In this document: positions 1 to 11,800 of the stretch, one piece after another
Layout of the letters: the number at the start of each line of letters is the position of its first letter
Position numbering within the stretch: the stretch's first letter is position 1
Assembly: GCA_027405735.1 (NCBI GenBank)
Contig: JAPEHQ010000001.1
Location: 2,976,001-3,040,000 of the forward strand
DNA length: 64,000 nucleotides
DNA from: Mucor racemosus
Taxonomy: Eukaryota; Mucoromycota; Mucoromycetes; Mucorales; Mucoraceae
Reading direction: 5' to 3'
Position numbers and translations under genes: made by a program
The notes under the pieces: generated by a model
Told to the model about the DNA's origin: nothing
Databases searched by the model: none
Seen by the model: the letters and a program-made list of their open reading frames with translations, nothing else

Positions 1-1933
1 CTAAAATGATGATAACAACTACTAGAGATAGGATATTTCCGGAGACGTGTTTTTATATTAAACTTGAATATCTCAAGAGCACTGAAGACGAATTAGCGCT
101 CGATTTTCAATTTAAAAATCATCTTCTCTGGATATTTCAATATTCTTGACAGAAATTTCATATTGATGCAGCTGATTATATGGTAATTTACGTAACTTTT
201 TATATGAAAACTCATTAATCATTCATAGGTGTCTTTGTCGTTGGGAAATGCATTTACTGGTAGAAGCTAGTACGGAGAAAATATATTTATTCGTCAAAGA
301 CATCCATGAGACGTATCATCTAAAAGAATCGAGATTTGGTTGAGTTACAATAGGTGAGCCCATATGCTGTCCTCAAGGATTTAAACTGGGCTGAAAGAAA
401 TAGAAAATTAGAATCTGGGTCCATTAAAAAGGATTTATTCCTTCTCAACTACACAAAGATATTACTTTATTATCAAAATTGAGCATTATGGACTATGGCT
501 TATTGGTTGGCACATGGATTTCTCTAAGTTATTTAGTTTTTAAAATGTGTAGTTCAAATGGCTAAAATTGAAGCCAGGTCTTTCAAGACAGATTTTGATT
601 TATGATTCAAATATGCTAAACAAAATGTTGGGCATTTTAATAATTATACCCCATATCAAAAGTAGCAGTGTTTCAAAACTATTAAAAGAAAATCCTATGC
701 TCTGATTTTGAAACTGTTTACAGTGAGGAACAGGCAAATAGGCATGAAAAAATACTGCGTCTTCTGCGCCTTTCGTTCATCCATCATTCGAACTATCTAT
801 TTTAAATGCAAGTTCGGTAAATGGCGTCATATAACCTAATTTGAAAGGTATTAATAATCTAGGTTACACTTTTGAAATTGGTTTGAACATTTATGATTGA
901 TTTTATGTCAGATAAATGTGATTATTTAAAGCCATTTTGTTATCAGCTCATTGAGTTTGCTTTGCTTTGGTGTTAAATGGCCGATAAAACTGTTTACAAT
1001 TGACGCTACAGAAAGTTATAAAGTTGCTATTACAATAACAGAATTATGCAGATTTGCATATAAGTCCCTTTCCCTGCATAAATTAGGATTTGCGTATGCA
1101 ATAGTATTATTTATGATTTATATCTGTAGTCAGTATACTTTAGTGATTCAGAAACTCAAAATGCGTTTAAAATATGAGATTTAAACGCTATTTATGAAAT
1201 CAATTCCACAAGCATAATCTAAGAAATGAAAATGTCTCAGATTTTGAAATGTTTCCAATTCATATTATAACAGATCTACTGTTTTTCCTTGGCTTGTTAA
1301 TAACATGGCCTCGAAGTGTCTAAATATGGTTCTGGCCAACTCTTTAGCTATAATTAAATTAAATCCTTGTATTCTTGATTGGATAAATACCAGTTTAGAT
1401 GGCCGAATGCAGTGGAACAAAGGAAAACACTAAAACGCAACAGAGGAGATCAATGCAAGAAATTAGCGTTCAAGCACTAGATTTTCATAGAATTCTCTGT
1501 TTCGTCATCAGTTTAGATAATAAACTTTTGCCAAGTTGAAAGAAAGGAAGGCAGAAAGGAAAACGACTGTCAAAAATATGTGTCAAAAGACTATCCGAGT
1601 ACATCCGCATGAATCATTTACTGGGATTTTTTGGTAGTGGGAGTATTTAAAGAATAAGTCTATTTTGGATTTGTTTGACAACTAGCATCGATATCTTTTA
1701 ATCCATAGTAAAAGATTAGCAATATGAATCTAATCTATACAAGCATGCTCCTAATTCCGTTAAATACACCATGTTTGAACCAGGTATTTCAAATCGTGTA
1801 ACAGACTTCAAAAGGCCGAAATCGAGGGTTTCACTTCTTTTAACAATTAATAAAAACCCAGCATCTTCGAATGTTGTATAAGAAAAAAGTTTTCAACCGA
1901 TTTGTTTTTTTTTCTTTTCAAAACAATATATAA
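1..1933. other. AT-rich intergenic, no gene recognised
   Basis: I see no ORF with a recognisable domain, no tRNA-like box pair and no terminal repeats. A 77-codon open frame at 951-1184 has no family resemblance and composition like its surroundings, so I do not call it a gene. The last ~100 bases must hold the promoter of the CAP-Gly gene; a pyrimidine-rich run lies at about 1904-1918, just before its start codon. Confidence 0.5.
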
Positions 1934-2824
1934 ATGTTTAGAAAAGCCAAAAAGCTATCCAAAAGACTCGGTTTAAATAAAGACAACTGCACTGCAGGAA
2001 GTGGGATTGTATTGACTAATAATAAAGAAACATCAAATGGTTACATCTCAGATGAAAATTTAACTGAAAAGCAACGAAATCATCATAAACAACCTTCTCC
2101 TCCTCCACAATTCACAATGATTATTGATAAAGTCAATACCGGTGGAAGTACAATTAGTGATGATTTGATTGATGATGATTCTACAAGCACAAAAAGTACA
2201 GAAAGCGAAGAATTAAAATTATCTCTAGATAACACTGCATCCAATGAAAGACCCATTTTAGCTAAATGTCAAACCGCACCTAATACAAAATGCGTATATG
2301 ATACACCTGAAAATACATTACAGCGTCAAATTAGTTCGATGGATACCGGTAATCTGGATTTACTATTATCTATGGAAACTCAAGCCAGATTAGATGCTCA
2401 AGCAGAACGTGAAAAAGAACAACAGCAACAATTATTGGAACAGGATAATATGTTAGCTCATCGTCCTACTCGGATCAAATTTGAGCTTCCTGTGACACCT
2501 CCACGTTCTAGATCTCCAGCTAGATTAGCTTATCCAAGAGCTAGACCTGTTCGATCTCTACCTGATGAAGGTTTAACTGCTAATGCTATGCGACATTCTT
2601 TATCAGTTAATAATAATAATAAAGAAAAACCTCGAAGAGCTGGCTGGAGACAATTATTCGGGGACCGAGAAGATGATGAAGTTAAGCAAGCACCCATACC
2701 CATCACAATTGGTACAAGAGTTCGATTAAAGATGAGACCATTACCAACATTTGGCTATGTGAGATACATTGGTGCTGTTGATTTTGGTAGAGGCGAATAT
2801 ATTGGCATTGAACTTGATCATGGA

Positions 2825-2862
<38 letters not shown>

Positions 2863-3009
2863 AATTCTATTATTTTTTTACTAATATGGCATGTTTTGGA
2901 TTTAGTCGGTAACTGTGATGGTAGCATTGGTGGCACTAGATACTTTGATACAGATCCTCACCGTGGTACATTTGCCAAACGCCATGAATTGGAAGCAGTA
3001 GCAGAATAA
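1934..3009 (+). CDS. CAP-Gly domain protein (microtubule-associated, predicted)
   Basis: Two exons, 1934-2825 and 2906-3009, joined across an 80-bp GT...TAG intron, give 331 residues. Residues 1-250 look disordered (acidic and Ser/Thr-rich, a Q/E-rich helix near 155-170). A C-terminal CAP-Gly domain spans about 258-326, with the FGYVRYIG and FGRGEYIGIELD strands followed after the splice by DGSIGGTRYF and HRGTFAKRHEL. CAP-Gly domains bind tubulin or EB1 C-terminal EEY/F tails. The usual GKNDG loop reads GNCDG here, so Lys and Asn of the ligand-binding loop are replaced and binding may be altered. Without splicing the frame runs into a TA repeat and stops, which supports the intron. The family is clear; the specific orthologue is not. 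Confidence 0.85.
2831..2860. repeat. (TA)15 microsatellite inside the CAP-Gly intron
   Basis: Thirty bases of uninterrupted TA lie five bases after the splice donor of the only intron of the CAP-Gly gene. Length changes here would alter intron size, not the protein. Confidence 0.95.
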
Positions 3010-3258
3010 CTTGAATCATAATAACAGTAATAATAATAATAGTAACATAAGAAACAATCAACTTTGTATACCCTCATCAATCACTCTTTCAGTCTTTTTT
3101 TTTTTTCATTTATTTATATATAAAAAAAAGCAGACAAGCAGCATTCCATTTAATATCAATATATTTTATAAGCTTAATAAATTCTTTTAAAATTATATAA
3201 ACAACTAGATATTTTACACTAAAGATATCTCTTTCCTAAATGAAATGGTTTAAATAAA

Positions 3259-3844
3259 TCATAACGTAGTAGAATGGGCAGGGGTGTCGGAGTCCTCCGC
3301 CGAAGAACACGATGTAGATTGTGGCGATGATGAAGGTGACTCAGGTGAAGATACAACAGATAACCCTAATTGTTGGCGCAGTTGTGCATTTTCTTGCTTT
3401 ATCGACTGAATATATTCAATAGCGTATCGTAGCACTTTAGCTCGATGGCACTTTTCACCTCCGCTCTTTTCGACAGAACTTCTTGGCACTAGATCAGATA
3501 GTTCATTTACAAGTGTATTCTAAATGTATCATATTAAAATCATGTAAAATATTATATATATATATAAAAAAAAGAATTTAAAATCTAACCAAATTATCTC
3601 TTCGTCTTCTTTCTACTCGATTATGAGTTTCTCTTCTTTGTTTTATACGACTCATAGCAGTATCACTATCAATACTGATTTTATTAAGGATATTTACACC
3701 ATGAACAACTAATTTAGTGGGCTGTTTATCCAACTGATTTAATTTGCGTGCCATTGTATCGGGATTATATATTTTTATGCGTTCCTGTAATGGATAAGTC
3801 GCTCTGCGTTCTGAAATTGTCATTTTTGGTGGTTCAACAGTCAT
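3259..3844 (-). CDS. bHLH transcription factor, class B (E-box binding)
   Basis: Exons 3844-3590 and 3519-3259 with a 70-bp intron give 171 residues. The basic region (about 69-84) is ETHNRVERRRR, with the H-x3-E-x3-R pattern (His74, Glu78, Arg82) that in known bHLH proteins reads CACGTG. Helix 1 spans the splice junction, followed by a loop (PRSSVEKSGGEKCH), helix 2 and a zipper-like IKQENAQLRQQL. The tail is Ser/Pro-rich and acidic. The intron lies exactly between the basic region and the body of helix 1, so only the spliced product has a complete domain. It is small for the family and most likely a nuclear dimeric regulator. USF-like, Cbf1-like and Ino-type factors cannot be told apart from this sequence. 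Confidence 0.85.
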
Positions 3845-3927
3845 TTGAATAGTTGTAAAATTCGAAAAAAAAAGGTAGAAATAAATAGGTAGAAAAAGGA
3901 GAAAATATATGAACTGATGAAGATCCC

Positions 3928-3940
3928 TATTTATATATAT
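3928..3940 (-). promoter_or_regulatory. TATA-like box of the bHLH gene
   Basis: On the minus strand the sequence reads TATATATAAATAG about 85-95 bases upstream of the bHLH start codon, a normal distance for a fungal TATA box. Confidence 0.5.
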
Positions 3941-3979
3941 AGCATTCTTCTTTTTCTGCCGTGCTCATCGTGGCTGAAA

Positions 3980-5221
3980 AGAATGAGGGGAACAAACGTG
4001 TGTATGGGCGAAATTGCCTCACAATTGCCTCATTAGGGAGTTCCACTATTTTGAGCCAGTTTTAAATTTTTAATATGGCAAGCAAATGGCAAAATGAGCT
4101 TTCATTAAATACAACAGGTTCTCAACCAGTCACTACTGACATGTTTTGTTGCACAAACGCTATATCTTTGATCTTTCTGAATTCGTAGTAACAAATTGTT
4201 GTTAATTGACTCAAAAGATACAAGATTTATTGTCGTCATGAGATGGTGTTTTATTGTCTCTAAATAACTCATTATTGTAACATCATTGGATTAGTCTAAA
4301 TTGGAGCTTTTTTTCCTTTATGCAACAATGGCACTTGCTTGTATTTATTGACTACATCATTTAGTAATATATAGAAGCTTTGAAGCGCTTTAAATGCTGT
4401 TAAATTAATGCTATTTCACCAAAATTTACTGAAAAATATATCTGTATATGTCTTCTTAAAAGTATATTTAGAAAGCCCCTTATTTTCATGCGTACATGAT
4501 TGTTTATCTAGAATGAAATTGTTATATTATATACACGCAAAGCATCCAAAGATTTTTGTCGACAAGTATTTATTTTTGCTTCTTTGATACTACTGCTGAC
4601 ACCAAGCACATTCAAATGCATTTAGCAAAAAGGCCCTGTTAGTAGTATATATAACACAGCGTTGCTGCAAATTTAAGATCAATCTGAATGTACAAAATAT
4701 ACATTTTTCCAAACCATAGCGTCGCTCACCCCTTATTTTGCATTTTCTATTAACACAAACCTAAATATCGATCAAAAAATGAATTATTTGGAAGAGAAAT
4801 ATTAATCAGAAGCTCGAATATAGAAGTAGAATGAATGCAGGAGTATAGATGCAAATTTTACTTGGTTCGAATAGATTATAAACTTGCAAAACAAGATACG
4901 AGCGATTTCTGAGCTATTATCATCGATCGATGCAAATTTCAAGCCCCGTTTATGAACTGCTCATTTTGTATTTGCAAATTTTCATTAATCTTATAATCAA
5001 ATAGAGGGAAGAAAAATGATGGATAATGCTCATATCATAAAAATATATTAACGACATTTTTTTCAAAATTTTACAATTTTAAGCGTTTGGAATAATTCTT
5101 TAAAAACGTCTCGTATATTTTTTTGACTGTGATCCCAACATTATTATTACTACAATTGTATAGTGATAGTTGCTATCTAAAGGGGTAATATTATATCTTA
5201 TTTACAATGTATTGACACAAC
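3980..5221. other. Intergenic, no gene recognised
   Basis: AT-rich sequence between the bHLH promoter and the 3' end of the Nnf1-like gene. No long ORF, tRNA or terminal repeats were seen. Confidence 0.45.
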
Positions 5222-6068
5222 TCATAAATCCACATTTTTTAAATCCAATTCATCCATTACACCTATTAAATCTTCCATCGGGATAGAGCTAACTGAGATA
5301 ACATTCTATAAAATCAACTCATTTAATCTATGTAGTCACCAACATTTGTGCGAAATGCAAATACCTTTTTAAATTGATTTATCTGTGAATCTATCCTTGA
5401 CTCTTTTTCTCGCTTCTCCTTGTCTTTCCTCTTGATTTCATTCATCAGTTTATAATTTTCTTCGGTTATCTTTTAAATCAAAGAATTGTGTCAGAAAGCT
5501 TCGTTAAATGCTATAATATTTTATGCTTTCATCTCACATCATCTAAAATCTTCTGCAAACGCACAATTTCAGCCTTCTTGGTTTTATATACAATTCCTGT
5601 TGACACTTGATTTGGTGTCGGTAATAAATGTGTTCTCACACGATCTCTTTCCTCTGCATCTTTCAACATTTTATCCAATTTGTTTTGTCTTTCAACTAAA
5701 TTACTGTCTTTGATGATTGCACGAACACCTTTCTACAATAAAAAAATCCGTTCATTGCCTAAACTTTTTTTTTTTCTATACATCATCCGAAATACCTTCA
5801 AATGTTTGGTCATGTATGCTTCCCCCTGTGAGTAACATTCTGATATCACTTCTGCTTTTTCTGGTATAATTGGCTCGAATATTTCCATCATTGTAGGTAA
5901 ACTATAGTATGCAGCGAAAGTTGAGGCTTCAATTCCACTTTTGGTTGTTGCTATATATACTTACACTGCTGCTTTTACACTTCCATCTACATATTTACCA
6001 AGTAATACGTTAAACTCTTCTGCAGTTTTCCCAATTTTGGGTGTTTCATGATTCTCTTCGTTGCTCAT
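5222..6068 (-). CDS. nnf1: Nnf1/PMF1-like kinetochore subunit of the Mis12 (MIND) complex
   Basis: No single ORF covers this gene. Five exons (6068-5965, 5901-5796, 5732-5538, 5469-5365, 5305-5222) join in frame across GT...AG introns of 59-68 bp to give 197 residues, close to the ~205 of human PMF1. The protein is mostly helical and charged, with a long coiled coil at about 75-170. The order resembles Nnf1/PMF1: an N-terminal helix ending in SECYSQGEAY, a basic helix (NLVERQNKLDKMLKDAEER), a proline break (LLPTPNQVSTG), then a heptad-rich helix. Nnf1 pairs with Mis12 to link CENP-C to the outer kinetochore. The exon structure is seen directly; the family call is from pattern memory and is moderate. 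A generic coiled-coil protein is the alternative. It shares a 326-bp divergent promoter with the complex I gene. Confidence 0.62.
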
Positions 6069-6394
6069 ATGAAGAAATTATAAGGTTTAATGGTAAAAAT
6101 GCAGCTTTCGTGTATGTTGGATTTGCCACTGTGACGTGAAAGAACATTTGCGGCAGATGGTTCATCCATCATCAAAGAAAGACCTTTCTCTCTTGATCCT
6201 CCTCCCCGCATTCTCCTTTTGAGTGACATCACCCTATATCGATGTTTTTTGAGAAATCCCCAGTTTGATTATTGCTTGTCCTAATATTTTTGTTTCTTCA
6301 ACCTTCAAAAAAGTAAATTGCAAATAATATTTAAATCAAAAATTCAATTCATTAACTAAATTCGATCAATTTTTGATAGTCCTTATATTAAATC
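6069..6394. promoter_or_regulatory. Divergent promoter of the Nnf1-like and complex I genes
   Basis: These 326 bases separate two start codons on opposite strands. The middle is relatively GC-rich (around 6150-6240) and the flanks are AT-rich. No clear TATA box was seen for either gene. Confidence 0.5.
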
Positions 6395-7120
6395 ATGTCT
6401 TGGAACTCAAAAACCTGGTCTTGGGTTAAGAAATACTTCTCTATTGTAAGAAAAAATCTGCTGAATTGCACAAAATGAACAATTTTTTAATTTTTTTTTT
6501 TCAAATATAGAACCCTTTATCTACTGACGGTATGCCCGTTGTAGGCAAATTCCGTACTCCTGCCCCAGCGTAAGACATGCATATTCAACATGTCAACATG
6601 TATTAATTTGCTCACATTTATCATTTACAGTTCTCGCCCTGAAAAGTACACTTATCCCAAGTCATCTGCCTCCAAAATCCACGACAATTACTATTTCAAT
6701 CGTGATACTCGCAGAAATTTCCCTAGACTTGCTGTATACACTCAACAAGATGTTGCTCTTCTCCTTGAAGGTGCTCCTGTTAAGCCAACGTAATTTTTAC
6801 AAAATATAAATACATACTTATGTTGATCACTAATTGACATTTTCTAATATAGCCTTCCTGCTGAAGTTGCTGCTAAACAAGTAACTGCTGAGACCGCCGA
6901 AACCAAGCCCCTCTTCGATGTCTTGAGTTCTCAAAAGCTTTATACTAAGGAGAAGCTTGCTCCTGCTCCTAGATTTGGTCGTCAAGTTACCTGGAAGACT
7001 TCTGAAGATTTCATTCCTCCCAATGATGGTAATTTGGCAATATTATATTTCGCAGGAATTGATTTACTAATTTTTATTTATATAGGTTCATACTTCCCTA
7101 TGAGAGTCATTACCGCCTAA
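6395..7120 (+). CDS. NUXM: NADH:ubiquinone oxidoreductase 21-kDa accessory subunit (NUXM / nuo-21.3a type)
   Basis: Five exons (6395-6445, 6511-6569, 6631-6789, 6853-7028, 7086-7120) join in frame to give 159 residues. The protein is a small accessory subunit of mitochondrial respiratory complex I, a family known mainly from fungi. Recognisable parts are the N-terminal WVKKYFSINPLSTDGMPVVG, the central motif DNYYFNRDTRRNFPRL followed by VALLLEGAP, and a C-terminal domain ending PNDGSYFPMRVITA. Introns of 57-65 bp all have GTAAG/GTAAT donors and TAG/CAG acceptors. The start chosen is the first ATG; it leaves a short amphipathic N-terminus with no obvious cleavable presequence, as in other members. 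Confidence 0.82.
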
Positions 7121-7989
7121 ACTATTTAAAATATATAAATATACACTGATACATATATAAAAAAAAAAGATTAAAATCAATAATTATCGCCAAAAAAAGT
7201 ATGTAACAACACATCCAAACAGTTGATCGATCAGGCTACAGTCCATTACGCCTCTCGATGTATGATGTTGGTGAGGGATTTGCTCAATTAGATTCAAACT
7301 TTTTGTTGGGAGGTACAACTAAAATAATGTGATTTTAATCCATCTCGATGTAATTTGTTTAAAGTTATGAATATTATTTGCATCTTGTTGGACATACATT
7401 TTTATTATACTGTGAGTGTTTAATAATCAGCACTATCATTTGCTATGCTATCAAACCTTTTAAAAAAGGTATGCTCGTATTCAGGCAATTTCCTTCAAAC
7501 TGTCAAATATGAAACTGAGGATAATTGAACCTATACTTGGCTATACGAGACATCTCATATATAATGTTAATTTTTTTTTTCTAAAATAGTAATTTTTTGA
7601 GAATATTTGCTACATTTTCGTTTAAGTAGTTATATCTATAATCATATAGAATTGGAATACTGATTATAACTGCACAAGTCTATGGGTACGTAAAAATCAG
7701 CAATAGTTACTTTCTAATTGTGCATTCAAAGCATGGTCTATCGCATACGATTGAAAGACTCATGCTATTTAAACTTAAATTTACGGATTTTTCTCACAAA
7801 ACATAAATAAAAATTGCATTTCTGGACAACAGTCATTAGTAAGTGTATATTCATATATAAGAGCATTTTGAGAGACTTATGTTGATTTCAAATATATCGC
7901 ATAGACCACGATGTATAAATGCCATATCTTTCGTCCCTTTTTTAATAAGATGATTTGATACTATACGTCTTCTGAAAGGATAGTTTGGC
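7121..7989. other. Intergenic, entry to the first repeat zone
   Basis: Very AT-rich sequence with no recognisable coding or RNA gene. It leads into the first R1 repeat copy, whose 5' edge is diffuse. Confidence 0.4.
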
Positions 7990-8665
7990 ATTATAAGCCT
8001 TTTGAAACTATATCTCAGATACTTCAAAATAATTATGAATTGGTTGCATTATATTTTCTGTTCCTGATTTTATTTTTATGTCCCATGAATGACTCAAAAA
8101 CAAGTTAAATTTGCTGCTTTTTCATTAAAAATTGGGTCCGACTTTTCTTTTCTGCTCAACTTTTTTTTATACTAAATAACATCAAAAAAAAAAATATGCC
8201 CATGTACTTGAGATGTTCAACTTTTATCCAAAAATGCGTTTCCTAAAATATCCTATTTCTAGCAAATAGTATAACTTTTTTAGTACTAATGTTTCAGATT
8301 TTTAACGCTAATTCACTGCCAAAATTAAAAAAATTGAGTCTTCATATCTCCGCAAAAAATTAAGCTATGCCAAGCCTGTCCAATAATAAAAACTACTTGT
8401 TTCAAAGCGCTCTATAACATACTGTAATATAAAAAAATCTGAGCACTTTTATTCTTTATTTTTTTGATATTTCTGTAGTAGATTTCAAAATATTCGTTAA
8501 ATTGAGCAGCATTGCTTTCACATTCATGTCATCAATCTCATTAAGCTCTCTCGGATCCAATTTAATTTTTTTTAAAAATATTGATTTTTCATGGAGACAT
8601 CCTCAAAAATGTGCACAAAGAAACACCCTCGCTTCTAACTTCAATTTTCCCCCTGTATACCTGAG
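7990..8665 (+). repeat. Dispersed repeat R1, copy A
   Basis: The block from about 8195 (starting ATGCCCATGTACTTGAGATG) to 8665 is collinear with 21589-22070 and 49520-50000. The sequence upstream to ~8030 also matches 49340-49520. Copies are clearly diverged, with many substitutions and small indels. No terminal repeats or target duplications are visible. Edges are approximate. Confidence 0.75.
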
Positions 8666-8896
8666 AGTTTATGGATACATACAATCTTATTTATATAATA
8701 AATAATAATAAAGACTAGTAACATTTATCATGGAGAACGTAGGCTTTATTACGAGAAAAACTAACGGTAAAAGAAAGAACCAAGAGCTTCTATGCCTTGG
8801 TTTAAAAGACTATTTATAAGAATTACATTTCAATATGAGTTAAAAATAGAACTGGCTTCAAAATTGGCTGTTTAATATCCTCGAAAACCGATACAG

Positions 8897-9502
8897 GAAA
8901 ATCACGAAAAAAAACGGTGAAAAAAAAAGTGCCCCATAAATCGAATTTCCCTTATTTTTGAGTCTGTTTAGGATAGACTAGATTAACAGGCATTATGGAT
9001 TACATAATGGAGATAGGAAAGATAGCATCATTCACTTAGAGTTATAAATGGATGATCCAGACTTGGTCATAGATGTGGGAGATATGGTAAATGATGCTGT
9101 AAACTTTATTTCAACATTGGGAATAGGTAGGAGTGGTTTTGTGGCAATTAACCCAAGGGTTGGGATATTCTTTAAGAACCAGCCAATTAGGAATAGGTAT
9201 GGGACATTCTACATGAACTGATACCTGATGTAGAAAAATCTTTAAGTCTATTATTCGATCAAGAATATTCTGTATATACTTATCTTTGGATCTCTTGCGG
9301 TTACTGGTTCTGGTCAACCTAGATATCCATCCTATATCCGCGCTCTTAAAACATATAAATACACGACCCATTATATATTTGATTAGATCTCATCTTATTT
9401 TTTCGAAAGAAATATACGCAATAAATATATTGAATTCTGATTTTAATTCTTAGTCTTTATTTCGTATATCTAAACAGAGTCCATCAAATCGAATCATGAC
9501 TG
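8897..9502 (-). mobile_element. Degenerate MITE copy, interrupted by a solo LTR
   Basis: The right end (9477-9502) reads as the terminal inverted repeat of the MITE at 13952-14446, with CATGACTG followed by TA. The matching inner part (A-run, AAATCGAA, TTATTTTTGAGTC) lies at about 8897-8964. A 512-bp insertion separates the two parts. The other end of the MITE is missing or unrecognisable. Confidence 0.65.
8965..9476. mobile_element. Solo LTR (LTR retrotransposon), nested in the MITE
   Basis: The element begins TGTTTAG and ends CTAAACA, a 7-bp inverted TG...CA terminus. It is flanked on both sides by GAGTC (8960-8964 and 9477-9481), a 5-bp target-site duplication. Removing it restores the MITE sequence. 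Inside are a TATAAATA box (about 9354) and an AATAAATATA polyadenylation-like string (about 9420), as expected in an LTR promoter and R region. A 512-bp size fits a single LTR left by recombination between two LTRs. Gypsy or Copia affiliation cannot be told without internal sequence. Confidence 0.82.
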
Positions 9503-9504
9503 TA

Positions 9505-10690
9505 TTACTCCTATTACCTACATAATTCAAAACAAACAATAATATCAGGATTATAATGACAGCCATGCACTACAATTTCTATTGTAATATACAGTATCTC
9601 GACTAGGAGAGCGAGAGATAAGGTTCCTACTTAAACATCCAAAAATAGATATTATCCCATGAACTTTTTATTACTCGATCTTGGTTGAAACTTCCAATGC
9701 GGCTGCCCCTAAACAAGTCTGATCATTCTGAAAAAAAATATAAATACATGATACTGTACATGATACATGATATCATGGAAATAATGTAATTTTCGATTTT
9801 TAGCATTATTTAACCAGGAAAACCATGATAACATTAAAATAATGTAAATAAATGATATCATTTAAGTATATTTACGTACATATTAATTAATTTTAACATA
9901 TTTCATCATATTTTATTATTATTTTTTTCGTGGTGGATGAACTAGTTAAAAAAGATTCCGAAAGAAGAACAACGTCTATAAGAAATATATGTTATTACAT
10001 CATCCACTTTGAATTATTTTACTAGGAAACATACGGTCCTTTGTTGTGTCATCAGTGTAAGCAATGCGGCAAAAAACTTCTATAAAAAAAAAACAATATG
10101 GAAATACAATTATAACTCTTCTAAATTTATTCACGATAATAATATTTTGAAATTAAAGCACAGAGCAAAGGTGTATGCATTATCATGATGGCCTTTGTGA
10201 TATATTTAATGTTTTCTAATTATATTAATAATACAATGATAAAAAATAAGATCTTTAAACAAGATCTTTGTGGTTCAGTTTCTAGTTTGGAAGTACCAGT
10301 GGTACAATTCACTGCGGCCGACCTGTGCTACACACTATAGCCTGAGCTGTTGTTGGGCCCACTGAATAATATGGCTAAAAAGATGACAAGATGCACGTGG
10401 GCACAACAAAAAAAAACTGCACACTAGCACAACGCTAAGCCTGTATGTGCAGAATTATAGATTCTGTCCATGTGGTGCATGATATTAATCCCATGTGTGC
10501 ATAATAGTAGAATTGCCCATAAGTATATCATTATCCTTATTTGTGCAAAATAATAAAATATGACCATGAGCATAATGAGCTGATCGTGTCGATCTGATTA
10601 TCTTAGTTATATAGTCAAAATATTATCAGAAGGAAAGGATTATTGTTTATTATTACAAAGCAAAATATTATTTTATATACTACTTTACAG
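9505..10690. other. Intergenic with a short shared motif
   Basis: No gene is visible. About 26 bases starting at 10097 (GGAAATACAATTATAACTCT...) recur almost exactly at 50540 in the other repeat zone. A palindrome-like GTACCAGTGGTAC lies near 10294, beside an unusually GC-rich patch (10290-10400). These may mark the ends of an unrecognised element. Confidence 0.35.
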
Positions 10691-10693
10691 TCA

Positions 10694-10882
10694 CTAATCC
10701 TTCTGTGCTTTAACCATTTTGGTGAGACGTTCTACAACCTTCTTAGGCTTGAATATCCGTTTCAGATTTCTATTTAACCTTTTGACAGATTCAGGCACAT
10801 CTATATCTTGCACAATGACAATCGTATGGGCACAAATTGGTATTTGTATGAGCATCGTGCTATTCTTAAAATTCCATTGCAT
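10694..10882 (-). CDS. Possible small basic ORF or exon remnant (62 codons)
   Basis: An ATG-to-stop frame of 62 codons has a lysine/arginine-rich C-terminal helix (about residues 33-62, containing RLNRNLKRIFKPKKVVERL) and a better amino-acid mix than neighbouring chance ORFs. There is no recognisable family, no clear splice partner, and it sits in a repeat desert. It could be a terminal exon remnant or chance. Confidence 0.18.
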   Translation of the reverse strand: MQWNFKNSTMLIQIPICAHTIVIVQDIDVPESVKRLNRNLKRIFKPKKVVERLTKMVKAQKD

Positions 10883-10904
10883 TTTTTACTGGAATGGGTT
10901 TTAA

Positions 10905-11800
10905 ACTACCTTTGCTTTTATTAAATACAGATTATAGACAATATAATTCAATAATACGTTGATGTAGAGCAATACATGCAAGAACCAATATATTTACGAT
11001 TATCATCATTTTTAAATATAATTATAGCTATAATGTTCACAGCAACAATGGTTTTTACTCGAGCATAAACTTAAATAACACTTATTGCTTAAATTTATAT
11101 GCAAGCCAAATCTAAGTTTATATATGTTACTTTATCATACATAAAATTTAAACAAATTAACCTTCTTTAAACTTACTATTTTAGTTCACGATTGTCAGCG
11201 GTAAAAAGATTTGTTTTCAAATATTCAGTAGCAACGATTAAAACTATGGTTATTAGGCAAGACATTAGATTATTCTTTTTTTTTTGTTTCTATATCATTT
11301 GAAATTTTATCACTTTTCTGGAACATTTCGTGGGTTTGTAGCCAGTTCTAGCTTTTTATTGAGTAGATATAAATATCATTGTCTTCGATTTGATCTAGAA
11401 GTAATCAAGAAATACGTCCAACAATACAGTAGTAAATAATGATATTTGATCTTAGAATGCGGTTAAATGAAAGTATCATCAATCTATAATATAGACTGCT
11501 ACCTATATTAAAAACATTAGTCCCTTATGTTAGAATGCATATTTAGAGACAAGAAAAGAATACCAGCTTGATAGTCTGATATGCCTTATCAAACGGTGAA
11601 TATATCCTTGGAATATGAAAACAAAAAGAGAGAAACAATACACGTAGAAAAGGATTTTTAATGCGTTACATTATTTAGCGCATTTAAAACCCTGCTAATA
11701 AATTGCACATTTCAGCCAATGTAAAAGTAGCATTACAGCGCATCAACCCATAAACTAAACAAAATAGGCAATATCTGTTATCATAGAAACATGCATTTTC
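10905..11800. other. Intergenic, nothing recognised
   Basis: AT-rich sequence with no supported gene, RNA or repeat boundary. Confidence 0.4.

Noticed and set aside
951..1184. 77-codon ORF near the start of the window
   Set aside because: No family, no splice partners and composition like its flanks.
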